DNA from: Roseiarcus sp963751165
GTDB lineage: Bacteria; Pseudomonadota; Alphaproteobacteria; Rhizobiales; Beijerinckiaceae
Assembly: GCA_963751165.1 (NCBI GenBank)
Contig: CAVVTP010000015.1
Coordinates: 186,001-250,000, forward strand
Direction of reading: 5' to 3'
DNA: 64,000 nucleotides
A model generated the notes under the pieces. It was given only the letters and a program-made list of their open reading frames with translations. It was not told the origin of the DNA and ran no database searches. Positions 55,404 through 64,000 of this stretch are shown here, piece after piece. Made by a program: the position numbers and the translations under genes. How positions within the stretch are numbered: the first letter of the stretch is position 1; each line of letters opens with the position of its first letter.

Positions 55404-57442
55404 CAGATTGGCCGGTCGTCGAAATAGGGGGCGAATTCGGCAAGCTGACCGGAAATGGCCAGGATGCTGGCCCGGAGGCGAAGCACAAGGCGGCTTGCGG
55501 AATCGGCGCTGGGCAGGCCGGCGAGCAGGCGGTCGATGTCCTTGAAGCGCTCGATCGCCGCGCCGCTTCGTCCTTCGGCCAGCGCTCGAAGCGCCGCGTC
55601 CACAGTCGCGCGTGGAACGAACCGAGGCGCGACATGGCGAAGCCGCATGATCTCCTTGCCGACAGCGACCGCCGCGACGAGCTCAGCGCGTTCCACCGGC
55701 TCGGCTTGCTCGGGCATCGCCAGTAAACGGGCAACGTTGCGGCTTTCCCAATCGTCACCCTGCCTTCGCGACGAGGCCTGCTTTGCGAGCCGCCGGAGAT
55801 CGGCGAGCGTCGAGGCGAGCAGCCGACTGGTTCGGATCGCCGGCGATAGCGGAGGCAGAATGAGCATCGCCACCGCCCCGAAAGCGATGCCGACAAGGAT
55901 CGCGCTAGAACTGTTCCAAAACTGCGATGCGTCGTAAGTCGTCGCGTTGGTGATGGAGAGCATCGGCAGGAAGTTGACAGTCGCTGCGAAAAAAAAGAGC
56001 GGGTTCTGGGCCCGGGCGAGCAAAAATCCGAAAGGCACAAACACGAGTCCCAACACCAGGCACAGACTGGGGAAACTCGTCGCTCTTGGAAGTATCCCGA
56101 ACACCAGGACCGCCGCGACGCCCGTGGCGAGCGTGGTTCCTTTCAGGAACGTCATTGAGGCGGAGTAGGCCACATCTCCCTGCAAAGGCAAGAGGACGAC
56201 AATCACCGCGCAGAACGTGATCGCCAGCCCGCCGCTCGGCCACGCGCTCGCGATCCAAAAAAGCGACATCGCCCCGACCGCCAGGAAAACGCGCAGGGCA
56301 TTGACGGAAGGGGGCAGCCAGTCTGGGACGTGCAACCGCGCCGTTCCGATGACAGGGATCACATCACGAGGATCGACAATGCCGGTGAGCCCGTTCAGCG
56401 TGCGCGCCATGCCGAGCATGCCTTGGGCTGCGCTATCCGCCAAGAGCCTCTGAGATGGCGTCTCGGCTTCGAAGCGGACGAGGGACCGCGCCGCTGCGCA
56501 ACAAGCCGCACGCAAATCCGCCGGCCTTTTCGCCGAGCCCGATGCGCCGGGCGCGAGCCGTTCGCGCGGCAGTTGGTCGTAAACGGTGTGGGCCTCGCGT
56601 CTGGCCGCCGCGTTGTCGCTGTGCGCGATCTCAAACGCAGCCTTGCGCCAGGCCGAAATCGTCTCGAACAGGCCGGACACCGCCCGCTGCAGAACCCGCG
56701 ACCGATAGCGCAAGTCGGACGCTTCTCCAATCGCTGCGTCAATCATCGGATCCAGCGCAATGACGCGGCGCAAGAGGTCGCGTCGAAGCGCCTGGAACTC
56801 ATCGAGGCGGGAACTGGCGATCGAGAAGCAATCGGCGAACCCGTCCATGATCGCTGTCGACAGAGAAGCCAACTCGGCGCCAAGTCTTCGCCGCGAGTGG
56901 CCGAGATCGGTCAGGGCAAGCACGACGCCCGCGCAGACAATGCCGATGCAAATCTCCAGAGCGCGATCGACTGCCAGGATCACGACGCTGCCGCTGCCGG
57001 TTCCAACCGGTCCGAGGACGTCGCTTGCAAGGATCGCCGCGGTGTAGCCGGAAAGGGCGGCTGCATAGGCGGCGAAATTCCGCAAGAGCGTGGCGACAAA
57101 GGCGTTGATCGCGCACCACAGCGCAAGTCCGACGAGAAAGCCCTCCCGGCTCTGACGAAACAAGGCGGCCAGGATCACAATGCCTATCGCTCCGACGACG
57201 GTTCCGATCATGCGGAACGAGGCTTTGCGCAGCGAGGCCCCAAGCACCGGCTGGCAGACGAGCGCGGCTGTCGTGGCGGCCCAGGACGGTTCGTTGAGCT
57301 CGAGGGCGAAGGCGATATAAAACGAGAGACAGACAGAAGCCCAAAGTCTCAGGGCGAAAAGGAGCGCCGGGATCGCGGCGCGCAATACTTCCGCCAGCGA
57401 CTCGCCGCGGGAGCTGCTGATCGTGGGACTGGCCGCAGTCAT
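55403..57442 (-). CDS. FUSC/AaeB-family efflux transporter
   Basis: 679 residues with two blocks of membrane spans, each followed by a cytoplasmic region. LNEPSWAATTAALVCQPVLG and ASLRKASFRMIGTVVGAIGI are family signatures. With the fusion protein it probably exports aromatic carboxylic acids or similar weak acids. It is first in the operon FUSC-DUF1656-HlyD. ATG 57454 is an alternative start. No LysR-type regulator (as in aaeR) is adjacent. Confidence 0.88.
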   Translation of the reverse strand: MTAASPTISSSRGESLAEVLRAAIPALLFALRLWASVCLSFYIAFALELNEPSWAATTAALVCQPVLGASLRKASFRMIGTVVGAIGIVILAALFRQSREGFLVGLALWCAINAFVATLLRNFAAYAAALSGYTAAILASDVLGPVGTGSGSVVILAVDRALEICIGIVCAGVVLALTDLGHSRRRLGAELASLSTAIMDGFADCFSIASSRLDEFQALRRDLLRRVIALDPMIDAAIGEASDLRYRSRVLQRAVSGLFETISAWRKAAFEIAHSDNAAARREAHTVYDQLPRERLAPGASGSAKRPADLRAACCAAARSLVRFEAETPSQRLLADSAAQGMLGMARTLNGLTGIVDPRDVIPVIGTARLHVPDWLPPSVNALRVFLAVGAMSLFWIASAWPSGGLAITFCAVIVVLLPLQGDVAYSASMTFLKGTTLATGVAAVLVFGILPRATSFPSLCLVLGLVFVPFGFLLARAQNPLFFFAATVNFLPMLSITNATTYDASQFWNSSSAILVGIAFGAVAMLILPPLSPAIRTSRLLASTLADLRRLAKQASSRRQGDDWESRNVARLLAMPEQAEPVERAELVAAVAVGKEIMRLRHVAPRFVPRATVDAALRALAEGRSGAAIERFKDIDRLLAGLPSADSASRLVLRLRASILAISGQLAEFAPYFDDRPI

Positions 57443-57591
57443 CTCCGATCTCACATCGCCGCCGACAGGTCCCGTCGATATAGGGTATCCGGCCGTTTAC
57501 GTAATTGAAAGCGAGGAATTGGACGCCAGCGAGCACAAACATGCCGGAGATCGAGGATCGAAAACTGCTCCTCCCTCCGCCGAAACGACGG

Positions 57592-58371
57592 TTATGTCGC
57601 CAACTCTATGCGGATCGGCGTGTGGTCGGAGGCCTTGTCGCGTCCCCGCATCGCCTTGTCGATCTCGACCGAGATCAGCCTGTCGGCCGCCTGCGGCGAC
57701 AACAGCAGATGGTCGATGCGGATGCCGTTGTTCTTCTGCCAGGCGCCCGCCTGATAGTCCCAGAATGTGTAGAGGCCGCCGGCGTCGGTCGTGGCGCGCA
57801 AGGCGTCGGCGAAGCCAAGCGCCAGAAGCTCGCGGTGCTTGGCGCGGGTCTCCGGCAGGAATAGGGCGTCCGTCTTCCAGAGCTCGGGCTGCGCCGCGTC
57901 CAGGGGATCAGGAATGACGTTGAAGTCGCCGGCCAGGACGAGCGGCTCCTCGTATTCCATGAGCTTCTGCGCATGGCGGATGAGGCGCTCCATGAAGGCG
58001 AGCTTATACGTGTATTTCGCGGTCCCCGACGGGTTGCCGTTCGGCAGATAAATGCTGGCGAGCCGGACGACGCCGCCGTCGGTCGAAATCACCGCCTCGA
58101 TGTAGCGCGACTGGACGTCGGCGTCGTCTCCGGGGAGGCCGCGGGCGACCTCGATCGGGCGCTTCGACAGAATGGCGACGCCGTTGAAGCCCTTCTGCCC
58201 GTGTGTCTCGATATTGTAGCCGAGTTCCTCGATCTCCATCCGCGGAAACTGCTCGTCGAGACACTTGATTTCCTGCAGGCAAAGGGCGTCCGGCTTGACC
58301 TCCTTCAGATAGTCGAGGAGATGAGGCAGCCTTTGCCGGACGGAATTGACGTTCCAGGTAGCGATGCGCAA
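57592..58371 (-). CDS. xthA: Exodeoxyribonuclease III
   Basis: 259 residues. The AP-endonuclease motifs are all present: LCLQEIKC, SIYLPNGNP, LVLAGDFNVIPDPLD, and the closing SDHTPIRI. It cuts DNA at abasic sites and degrades 3' ends in base-excision repair. It is divergent from the aldo-keto reductase gene. Confidence 0.93.
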   Translation of the reverse strand: MRIATWNVNSVRQRLPHLLDYLKEVKPDALCLQEIKCLDEQFPRMEIEELGYNIETHGQKGFNGVAILSKRPIEVARGLPGDDADVQSRYIEAVISTDGGVVRLASIYLPNGNPSGTAKYTYKLAFMERLIRHAQKLMEYEEPLVLAGDFNVIPDPLDAAQPELWKTDALFLPETRAKHRELLALGFADALRATTDAGGLYTFWDYQAGAWQKNNGIRIDHLLLSPQAADRLISVEIDKAMRGRDKASDHTPIRIELAT

Positions 58372-58448
58372 CGGGCGGATCCTTTTTCGGACGGCGGCTT
58401 CCGCATCCTGCCATGCGAGCGGCGGAAAGGACCAGAGGAGAAGAGGCC

Positions 58449-59331
58449 TTGATCGACATCAGCAAAGCCGGAACGTTCAAGCTCGGCGACCGAATCGTGA
58501 AGCGCATGGGCTACGGCGCGATGCAACTCGCCGGGCCCGGCGTGTTCGGACCGCCGAAGGACCGCGAGGGCGCGATAGCCGTCTTGCGGGAGGCCGTGGC
58601 CGGCGGGGTCAATCATATCGACACCAGCGACTACTACGGTCCGCACGTCACCAACGAAATCATCCGCGAGGCGCTGCACCCTTATCCCGACGATCTCGTC
58701 ATCGTCACCAAAATCGGCGCGAGGCGCGGCACGGACGCGTCCTGGCTCCCCGCCATGGCGCCGGCCGAACTCGAAAGCGCCGTCCACGACAATCTGCGCA
58801 ATCTCCGGCTGGACGTCATGCAGGTCGTGAACCTCAGGATCATGGGCGCGGTCCACGGTCCGGCCGAGGGCCCGATCGAGGCGCCGCTCACAGTCCTCGC
58901 CGACCTCCAGCGGCAGGGCCTGGTGCGCCACATCGGGCTGAGCAACGTCACCGCTGCTCAGATCGCGGAAGGGCGCCGGATCTGCGACATCGTCTGCGTT
59001 CAGAACCACTACAATGTCGCACACCGCGACGACGACCCGCTGATCGACGATCTCGCTCGCGACGGCGTCGCCTATGTGCCGTTCTTTCCGCTCGGCGGCT
59101 TCACGCCGCTGCAGTCGACGACGCTCAACAATGTCGCCAAGCGGCTCGGGGTCACGACGATGCAGGCCGCGCTCGCCTGGCTGCTGCAGTGCGCCCCGAA
59201 CGTCCTTGCTCATTCCCGGCACTTCATCGCTCGACCATCTGCGCGAAAACCTGGCGGCGGCCGAGCTCAAGCTGCCGAGCGACGCGTTGGCCGAACTGGA
59301 GCGGATCGCGGCCCAAGCCGGACCGGCCTGA
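58449..59331 (+). CDS. Aldo/keto reductase, frameshifted near the 3' end
   Basis: About 293 residues if repaired. GVNHIDTSDYYGPHVTNEII contains the catalytic Asp and Tyr, then VIVTKIGARRG and the NADP-binding end IPGTSSLDHLRENLAA in another frame. One extra base lies in CCTTGCTC (59203-59210); repair gives APNVLLIPGTSSL. The TTG at 58449 follows GAGGAGAAGAGG and leaves room for divergent promoters. ATG 58413 is an alternative. The substrate is unknown. Confidence 0.82.
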
Positions 59332-59349
59332 TGGCGTAATCGAACCAAG

Positions 59350-60258
59350 TCAGGGCAGAAGAACGATCTTTCCCCTTGTGTGCCCGCGCTCGACCAGCGC
59401 GAACGCGTGGCGTACGTCGGCAAGCGGGAAGGTCGCGGCGATCGGCGCCTCCAGCTCGCCGGAGGCGACCAGCGTCGCAAGCTCGGCGATGACCTTGGCG
59501 TTTTTCTCCTCCTGGGCGCCCTCGCGCTTCACCCCGTATTCCTGCGCGGCGGCGAAGTCGATGATCGTGTTGATCCGGTCGCGCGGCACGCCGAGCTCGA
59601 CGGCCAGCTTCACGTAACCGCCGCCGTGGGCGTCGATGAATGCGTCGATCCTGGTCCCGCGCAACCGGTCCGCCAGGCCCTCGCCATAAGCCACCGGCCT
59701 GACCCCGTGCGCGGCGAGCCAGTCATGGTTGGCTGGACCGGCGATGCCGATCACAGTCGCCCCGGTTCGTCTCGCCAGCTGCACGGCGATCGATCCGACG
59801 CCGCCGGCGGCGCCCGACACCGCGACCGTGTCCCCGGTTTTGAGCGACACTGCGCGCACGCAGGCGTAAGCCGTCGAGCCGGCGACGGCCAACGAACCGG
59901 CGGCCTCCCAGGACACGTTCTTCGGCTTCAGGGTCAGATTCTGCGCCTCCACGACCGCGTATTCGGCGTGGCTGGCGCGTCGGTCGGTGAAGCCGATGAC
60001 CTCGTCGCCGACCTTCACGCTGGTCACTCCAGGACCGAGTTTCGTCACGATCCCGGCGAGGTCGCTGCCCTCGCCCGACGGGAAAGTCGCTGGCCAGTAG
60101 GCATGGAGCAGGCCTTCCCGAATCTTCGCTTCGCCTGGGTTGATCGCCGCGGCCTTGACTTTAACGAGCGCCTGCGCCTGACCGGGCTCGGGGACGGGAA
60201 CGTCCACCACCTCGAGGACGTCGATTCCGCCGTATTTGTCGAATCGCACCGCCTTCAT
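59350..60258 (-). CDS. NADP-dependent quinone oxidoreductase (zinc-free MDR family)
   Basis: 302 residues. MKAVRFDKYGGIDVLEVVDV is the family start; AVSGAAGGVGSIAVQLARRT binds NADP. No zinc-binding Cys are present. It reduces quinones or unsaturated aldehydes. AAGGAGATGAGAA precedes the ATG. It converges on the aldo-keto reductase gene. Confidence 0.88.
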   Translation of the reverse strand: MKAVRFDKYGGIDVLEVVDVPVPEPGQAQALVKVKAAAINPGEAKIREGLLHAYWPATFPSGEGSDLAGIVTKLGPGVTSVKVGDEVIGFTDRRASHAEYAVVEAQNLTLKPKNVSWEAAGSLAVAGSTAYACVRAVSLKTGDTVAVSGAAGGVGSIAVQLARRTGATVIGIAGPANHDWLAAHGVRPVAYGEGLADRLRGTRIDAFIDAHGGGYVKLAVELGVPRDRINTIIDFAAAQEYGVKREGAQEEKNAKVIAELATLVASGELEAPIAATFPLADVRHAFALVERGHTRGKIVLLP

Positions 60259-60532
60259 TTCTCATCTCCTTCGTTGAGACGCGCCCCTTGCCAAGTCCAC
60301 CAGGTGTCCGCGGTCCAATGAGCAACACCGCTATCGCGCCCGGCCGCACATCAAGTCGCGCTTGTCGGCGATTGCGAAGCGCGCGCGCGAAGGCGCCGCC
60401 TGCGCGAGACGCCGCTGACGAGTGCAACAGGGCCTTCACGTCCTCGGGGTCGACGCCGTCCGCTTTCATCAAGGCGCGAACGACGGGTTCGGCCAGCAGT
60501 TCCTCGATCGACGGCTCACGATCTTCTTGCAT
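60161..60532 (-). CDS. Small protein of the efflux operon, unknown
   Basis: 123 residues as open, beginning MQEDREPSIEELLAEPVVRA, then LMKADGVDPEDVKALLHSSA. The first 50 residues look like small conserved proteins with an AEPxVRALMxADGV core. The tail overlaps the quinone oxidoreductase start by about 100 bases and is Arg/Gly-rich, so the true end may be earlier and an indel is possible. The start overlaps the emrB 3' end. Confidence 0.5.
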   Translation of the reverse strand: MQEDREPSIEELLAEPVVRALMKADGVDPEDVKALLHSSAASRAGGAFARALRNRRQARLDVRPGAIAVLLIGPRTPGGLGKGRVSTKEMRNEGGAIRQIRRNRRPRGGGRSRPRARSGAGAR

Positions 60533-62210
60533 CGCTAGCTCCGCTGCGGGTTGAAGCTGCCGGCGCATGCGCCCGCACGGTCTCGTTGTCGCGAGCATCG
60601 CGATCAATGCCCCGCGGGAGCGGCGCCCCGAGCTTCACCTTGCGCAGGCTCAGCGCGAGCGGAATGGCGGCGAGCGCGAGCAGCATCAGGACCCAGAACA
60701 CGTCGATGTAGGCAAGGTAGGCCGCCTGCGTCTGCACCTGCTGGCCGATCCAGGCGAAAGCCTGGTGCTGCGCCTGGGCGAGCGAGCTGCCCTGCGCCTG
60801 GAAATACTGCGTCGCCTGATGCAGCGTGTTCTGGTATTGCGGGCTCGACGGAATCACATCGCCGACCAGCCGGGCCTGATGGAACTGCTCGCGGTCGGTG
60901 AGCACGTTGGAGGCGAGCGAGACGCCTATCGAGCCGCCGGTGTTGCGCGCCGCGTTGATCAGCGCCGAGGCCTGATCGGTCTTGTTGGGCGGAATCCCAT
61001 CGTAGGAGGCGGTGATGATCGGGATGAAGATGAGCGGCAGCCCGACGCCGAGCGTCATTCGCGACGTGGCGAAGAACCAGAAGCCGAGATCGCCATAGAC
61101 GTTGGTCAGATCGTGCATGGAGAACGCGGTGAACGCCGCCCCGGCCATGATCAGATATTTCGGCTGCACCCGGCCAGACACGCGGCCGACGATGACCATC
61201 ATCGCCATGGTGACAAGGCCGCCCGGCGAGAGCACGAGGCCGGCCCAGAACGCGGTGTAGCCGAATTCCGACTGCACGAGCAGCGGCAGAAACTGAGTCG
61301 TCGCGTAAAGAATCGCCCCGGTCGCCAGCATCACCGCGAAACAGGCGCCGAACTGCCGGGAGGCCACCATCTTGACGTCGATCATCGGATCGCGGCGGCT
61401 CATCTCCCACGGGATCATCAGCACGAAGGCGAGCGCGCACACGACCGCGGTCCACACGATGAAGCTCGAGCCGAACCAGTCGTCAATGAGGCCGCGGTCG
61501 AGCATGATCTCGAGCGCGCCGAGAAAGGTCGCCACCAGCGCGAAGCCGACGATATCGAACCTGACGCCTTCCCGAACAAACCGCAGCCGCTCCGCGATCG
61601 CGCCCTCCAATTCGCGAAAGAACACGGCGATCAGCCCGATGGTGGCGACGCCGACTGGGCCGTTGATCAGGAAGGCCCAGCGCCAGGACCAGTTGTCGGC
61701 GAACCAGCCGCCGAGCACCGGGCCGACCACCGGGGCCACCACCACCGCGACGCCGAATAGCGCAAATCCCTGGCCGCGTTTCTCCGGCGGGAAGGAATCC
61801 GCCAGAATCGACTGCGAGACCGGCACCATGCCGCCGCCGGCTAGACCCTGGAAGATGCGGAAGAAGAGCAGCGAATCCAGGTTCCAGGCCTCGGCAGAGC
61901 CGATCGAGGCTACCGTGAACAGCGCCAAACAAATCAGAAAGAAGGTTTTGCGGCCGAGCCGGCGGGCCAGGAAGGGGCTCGCCGTGAGGCTCACGGCGTT
62001 GGCGACAAGATAGGTCGTCACCACCCAGGAGGCCTCGTCAGTGCTCACGCCCATGTCGCCGGCGATATAGGTCAGCACCACATTGGCGACCGTGGTGTCG
62101 AGCACCTCCATGAACGTGGCAAGCGCGACCAGGACGGCGATCAGCCACGGATTGACCGAAGCAGGATTCGCCGCGGCGGGAGCGCCCAAACGGCTCCCGA
62201 CCGCGCTCAT
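60516..62210 (-). CDS. emrB: DHA2-family MFS multidrug transporter (EmrB-like)
   Basis: 564 residues with 14 predicted spans. ATFMEVLDTTVANVVLTYIA is motif D1, and LAGGGMVPVSQSILADSFPP and GPVLGGWFADNWSWRWAFLI are DHA2 signatures. The large loop between spans 13 and 14 (FHQARLVGDVIPSSPQYQNT) is EmrB-like. It exports lipophilic drugs by proton antiport together with EmrA. The start overlaps the emrA stop (ATGA). Confidence 0.92.
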   Translation of the reverse strand: MSAVGSRLGAPAAANPASVNPWLIAVLVALATFMEVLDTTVANVVLTYIAGDMGVSTDEASWVVTTYLVANAVSLTASPFLARRLGRKTFFLICLALFTVASIGSAEAWNLDSLLFFRIFQGLAGGGMVPVSQSILADSFPPEKRGQGFALFGVAVVVAPVVGPVLGGWFADNWSWRWAFLINGPVGVATIGLIAVFFRELEGAIAERLRFVREGVRFDIVGFALVATFLGALEIMLDRGLIDDWFGSSFIVWTAVVCALAFVLMIPWEMSRRDPMIDVKMVASRQFGACFAVMLATGAILYATTQFLPLLVQSEFGYTAFWAGLVLSPGGLVTMAMMVIVGRVSGRVQPKYLIMAGAAFTAFSMHDLTNVYGDLGFWFFATSRMTLGVGLPLIFIPIITASYDGIPPNKTDQASALINAARNTGGSIGVSLASNVLTDREQFHQARLVGDVIPSSPQYQNTLHQATQYFQAQGSSLAQAQHQAFAWIGQQVQTQAAYLAYIDVFWVLMLLALAAIPLALSLRKVKLGAPLPRGIDRDARDNETVRAHAPAASTRSGASDARRS

Positions 62211-63514
62211 AGCCGTCCCCACCAGCTCTCCGCGGCCGCCTCGAGTCGCTGATAGAGGAACGGCGCCGGATTGACTCGCACGGTCGGCACGACCGACATG
62301 CCGGGGCCGAGGGCGACGTCGGCAGGCGGATGGTCGATGATGATCTTGACCGGCACGCGCTGGACGATCTTGACGTAGTTGCCAGTGGCGTTCTCGGCCG
62401 GCAGCAGCGAGAACGCCGTGCCGGAGCCGGGCTGGACGCTGGCGACGTGGCCGCGGAAGTCGCGATCAGGATAGGCGTCGATCTCGATCCGCGCCGGTTG
62501 GCCAGGCCGCATGTGATCGAGCTGGGTCTCCTTGAAGTTCGCGACTACCCAGATGTCGTCCGGCACGAACATGGAGAGCGCGGTCCCGGTCGAGGCGTAT
62601 TCGCCGACCGCGGCGGAGAGGTTGACCACATGGCCGGGCTGGTCGGCGACGACCGTGGTATAGGAAAGGTTCAACCGCGCCTGGTCGCGCTGGGCGTCGG
62701 CCTGCTTGACATTGGCCTCCGCGCTCGCGCGCTGAGCCTTGAGCGTCTCCATTTGCCGCTGCGCCAGCTTGAGCGCCGCCTGCGCGTTGTCGACTGCGGC
62801 CTGCTGGGCTTTTAGATTCTGCTCGTCGATCGTGCCCTGCTGAGCCGTCGCCCAACCCTGATGGACGAGCGGCTTGTCGCGTCCCCAGGTGACCTGCGCG
62901 AGCTCCAGATTCGCCTGCGCCTGGGTAACTTGCGCCTGGTTGGCGTTGATCTGCGCCTGCTGCACATCCATCTGCGCGTCGACGTTGCGGACGCTGGCCT
63001 GGGCGGCGGCCACCTGCGCCTCCGCCTGCTCGAGCGCAGTGCGATAATCGCGCGGATCGATGCGGGCGATTACTTGACCGGTCGCGACATGCTCATTGTC
63101 GGTAACCGGAACCGCGGTGATATAGCCGGCCACATGCGGCGCCACGGAAAACTGCCGCGCCGCGATGAAGGCGTCGTCGGTCGATTCGAAATGGGCGGCA
63201 TAGTCCAAATAGAGGTATGTCCCGCCCCCGGCCAGGGCCATGAGCAGCAAGCCGGAGACCGTGGCGATCGGGCGCCGCCGGAAAAAACCCTTGCGGGCTC
63301 GCTCAGGCGCGCCGTGATCTTTCTCCTCAGGCTTTGGCGGCGCGCTCGGCCGTTCGACCGTTGGCTCCGTTTGGCGTTCCAGCAGCCCGACCGGTGCGTC
63401 CGCCGTGGGCGCTCGCGCCCGTTCGAAACGCGGGCCGCCGGCCGCCGGAGACGTGGATCGCTGCGCTTCCATCACCATATTGTCGTTCAGGTCTTGATTG
63501 TCGTCGTCGAACAT
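62207..63514 (-). CDS. emrA: HlyD-family membrane fusion protein (EmrA-like)
   Basis: 435 residues. A polar N-terminus of 80 residues, one span (IATVSGLLLMALAGGGTYLY), FESTDDAFIAARQFSVAPHV, a long Gln/Ala-rich coiled coil and the second half-lipoyl motif (QPGHVVNLSAAVGEYASTGT). It connects EmrB to an outer-membrane channel, which is not encoded here. It is divergent from a TetR gene that probably represses it. Confidence 0.92.
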   Translation of the reverse strand: MFDDDNQDLNDNMVMEAQRSTSPAAGGPRFERARAPTADAPVGLLERQTEPTVERPSAPPKPEEKDHGAPERARKGFFRRRPIATVSGLLLMALAGGGTYLYLDYAAHFESTDDAFIAARQFSVAPHVAGYITAVPVTDNEHVATGQVIARIDPRDYRTALEQAEAQVAAAQASVRNVDAQMDVQQAQINANQAQVTQAQANLELAQVTWGRDKPLVHQGWATAQQGTIDEQNLKAQQAAVDNAQAALKLAQRQMETLKAQRASAEANVKQADAQRDQARLNLSYTTVVADQPGHVVNLSAAVGEYASTGTALSMFVPDDIWVVANFKETQLDHMRPGQPARIEIDAYPDRDFRGHVASVQPGSGTAFSLLPAENATGNYVKIVQRVPVKIIIDHPPADVALGPGMSVVPTVRVNPAPFLYQRLEAAAESWWGRL

Positions 63515-63554
63515 CGTCGCGCCTCCGTTCCAGGCGAAATGACGGCCAAATAAT

Positions 63555-63570
63555 GAAACGATACCGTTTC
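63555..63570. promoter_or_regulatory. Candidate TetR operator in the emrA-tetR gap
   Basis: GAAACG-ATAC-CGTTTC is a perfect 6-base inverted repeat with a further CGTTTC just after it (TCGTTTCGC). It lies in the 142-base gap between emrA and the divergent tetR gene. Confidence 0.55.
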
Positions 63571-63656
63571 GTTTCGCTTTACATCGGCCACTCGGCGCGC
63601 TATGTCAAGTGGGGCGCCGCGCGGAGTGTGACGCTGATCACACCGGAAGGACAGAA

Positions 63657-64000
63657 ATGGACGGGGGTTCGGCAATCGAGGCGGGTTCGGCCGTCCGTGG
63701 GCTTGTCCGCTGCGGCCGGCCGCGCCGCGAGTCTGCCGGCGCGGTCGAAGGCCGGATTCTCGACGCCGCCGCAAAGGTCTTTCTCGGGCGCGGCTTCAGC
63801 GGCGCCAGCGTCGATGAGATCGCCGAGGTCGCCTCCGCCGGCAAGCCGACGATCTATGCCAGGTTCCCCAATAAGGAGGCGTTGTTCGCGGCCGTCATAG
63901 AACGGCTCGTGCGCCAGGAGACCGGTCTCGAGGGCGTGTCATGCGCCGGCGCCTCGCTCGACGACCGGCTGAAAGCCCTCGCCGCCGCGATCTTGAACAC
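63657..64000 (+). CDS. TetR-family regulator of the EmrAB pump (3' end outside window)
   Basis: 114 residues present, open to the window edge. The helix-turn-helix is ILDAAAKVFLGRGFSGASVD followed by EIAEVASAGKPTIYARFPNK. GRPRRESAGAVEGR precedes it. The ATG at 63657 gives a 21-residue leader. A GGAAGGACAGAA ribosome site lies upstream. It is inferred to repress emrAB through the palindrome in the shared gap. Confidence 0.88.
   Translation, partial: MDGGSAIEAGSAVRGLVRCGRPRRESAGAVEGRILDAAAKVFLGRGFSGASVDEIAEVASAGKPTIYARFPNKEALFAAVIERLVRQETGLEGVSCAGASLDDRLKALAAAILN

Overview
The window is GC-rich, densely coded DNA from an alphaproteobacterium, most likely of the order Hyphomicrobiales. The signs are an erpA / dgt-argS-SPOR-nagZ neighbourhood, a divK / DUF3572 pair, eipB, scpAB, a LexA with a GTTC-N7-GTTC operator, and DUF2937. 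A sensor/regulator pair resembling MoxY/MoxX next to a DUF2380/DUF3280-type secreted protein hints at a methylotroph (Methylocystaceae/Beijerinckiaceae-like). That last step is an inference.

Layout. 1-1.7 kb: end of parC, then a helix-turn-helix gene whose promoter carries a possible LexA box. 1.65-10 kb: a giant SAM / class III cyclase / AAA / TPR protein. It is cut by one in-frame TAG and followed by four tandem TPR modules, two of which contain in-frame palindromic DNA repeats. Then come a palindromic element, a VapBC pair and an orphan copy of the module tail. 10-19 kb: small proteins, a 138-bp element with 25-bp inverted ends, an NDH-2-like dehydrogenase, two duplicated DMT transporters and an AIDA-repeat surface protein. 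19-32 kb: single metabolic genes, a kinase plus divergent-enolase pair, a second VapBC pair, a decayed HigA, a decayed amino-acid-binding protein, and a TetR / peroxiredoxin / GST cluster with palindromic operators. 33-37 kb: MGMT, a winged-helix protein, a HEAT-repeat protein and a PilZ protein. 37-47.7 kb: the housekeeping core (erpA, dgt, argS, SPOR, nagZ, divK, DUF3572, eipB, scpB, scpA, lexA). 47.9-64 kb: a two-subunit CoA-transferase, a methyltransferase, a two-component system, an AaeAXB-like efflux operon, exonuclease III, an aldo-keto reductase, a quinone oxidoreductase, and an EmrAB pump with a divergent TetR regulator.

Two things stand out. First, at least 14 single-base frameshifts interrupt otherwise intact genes, including the essential argS. 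Seven of them repair exactly if one A is removed from GAANTC to restore GANTC, the CcrM methylation site of Alphaproteobacteria. The simplest reading is a methylation-linked sequencing artefact. Split genes here should therefore not be read as pseudogenes without checking. Second, the cyclase/TPR locus combines modular duplication, in-frame repeat insertion, a nonsense codon and a displaced tail copy. It is the most structurally unusual region in the window.
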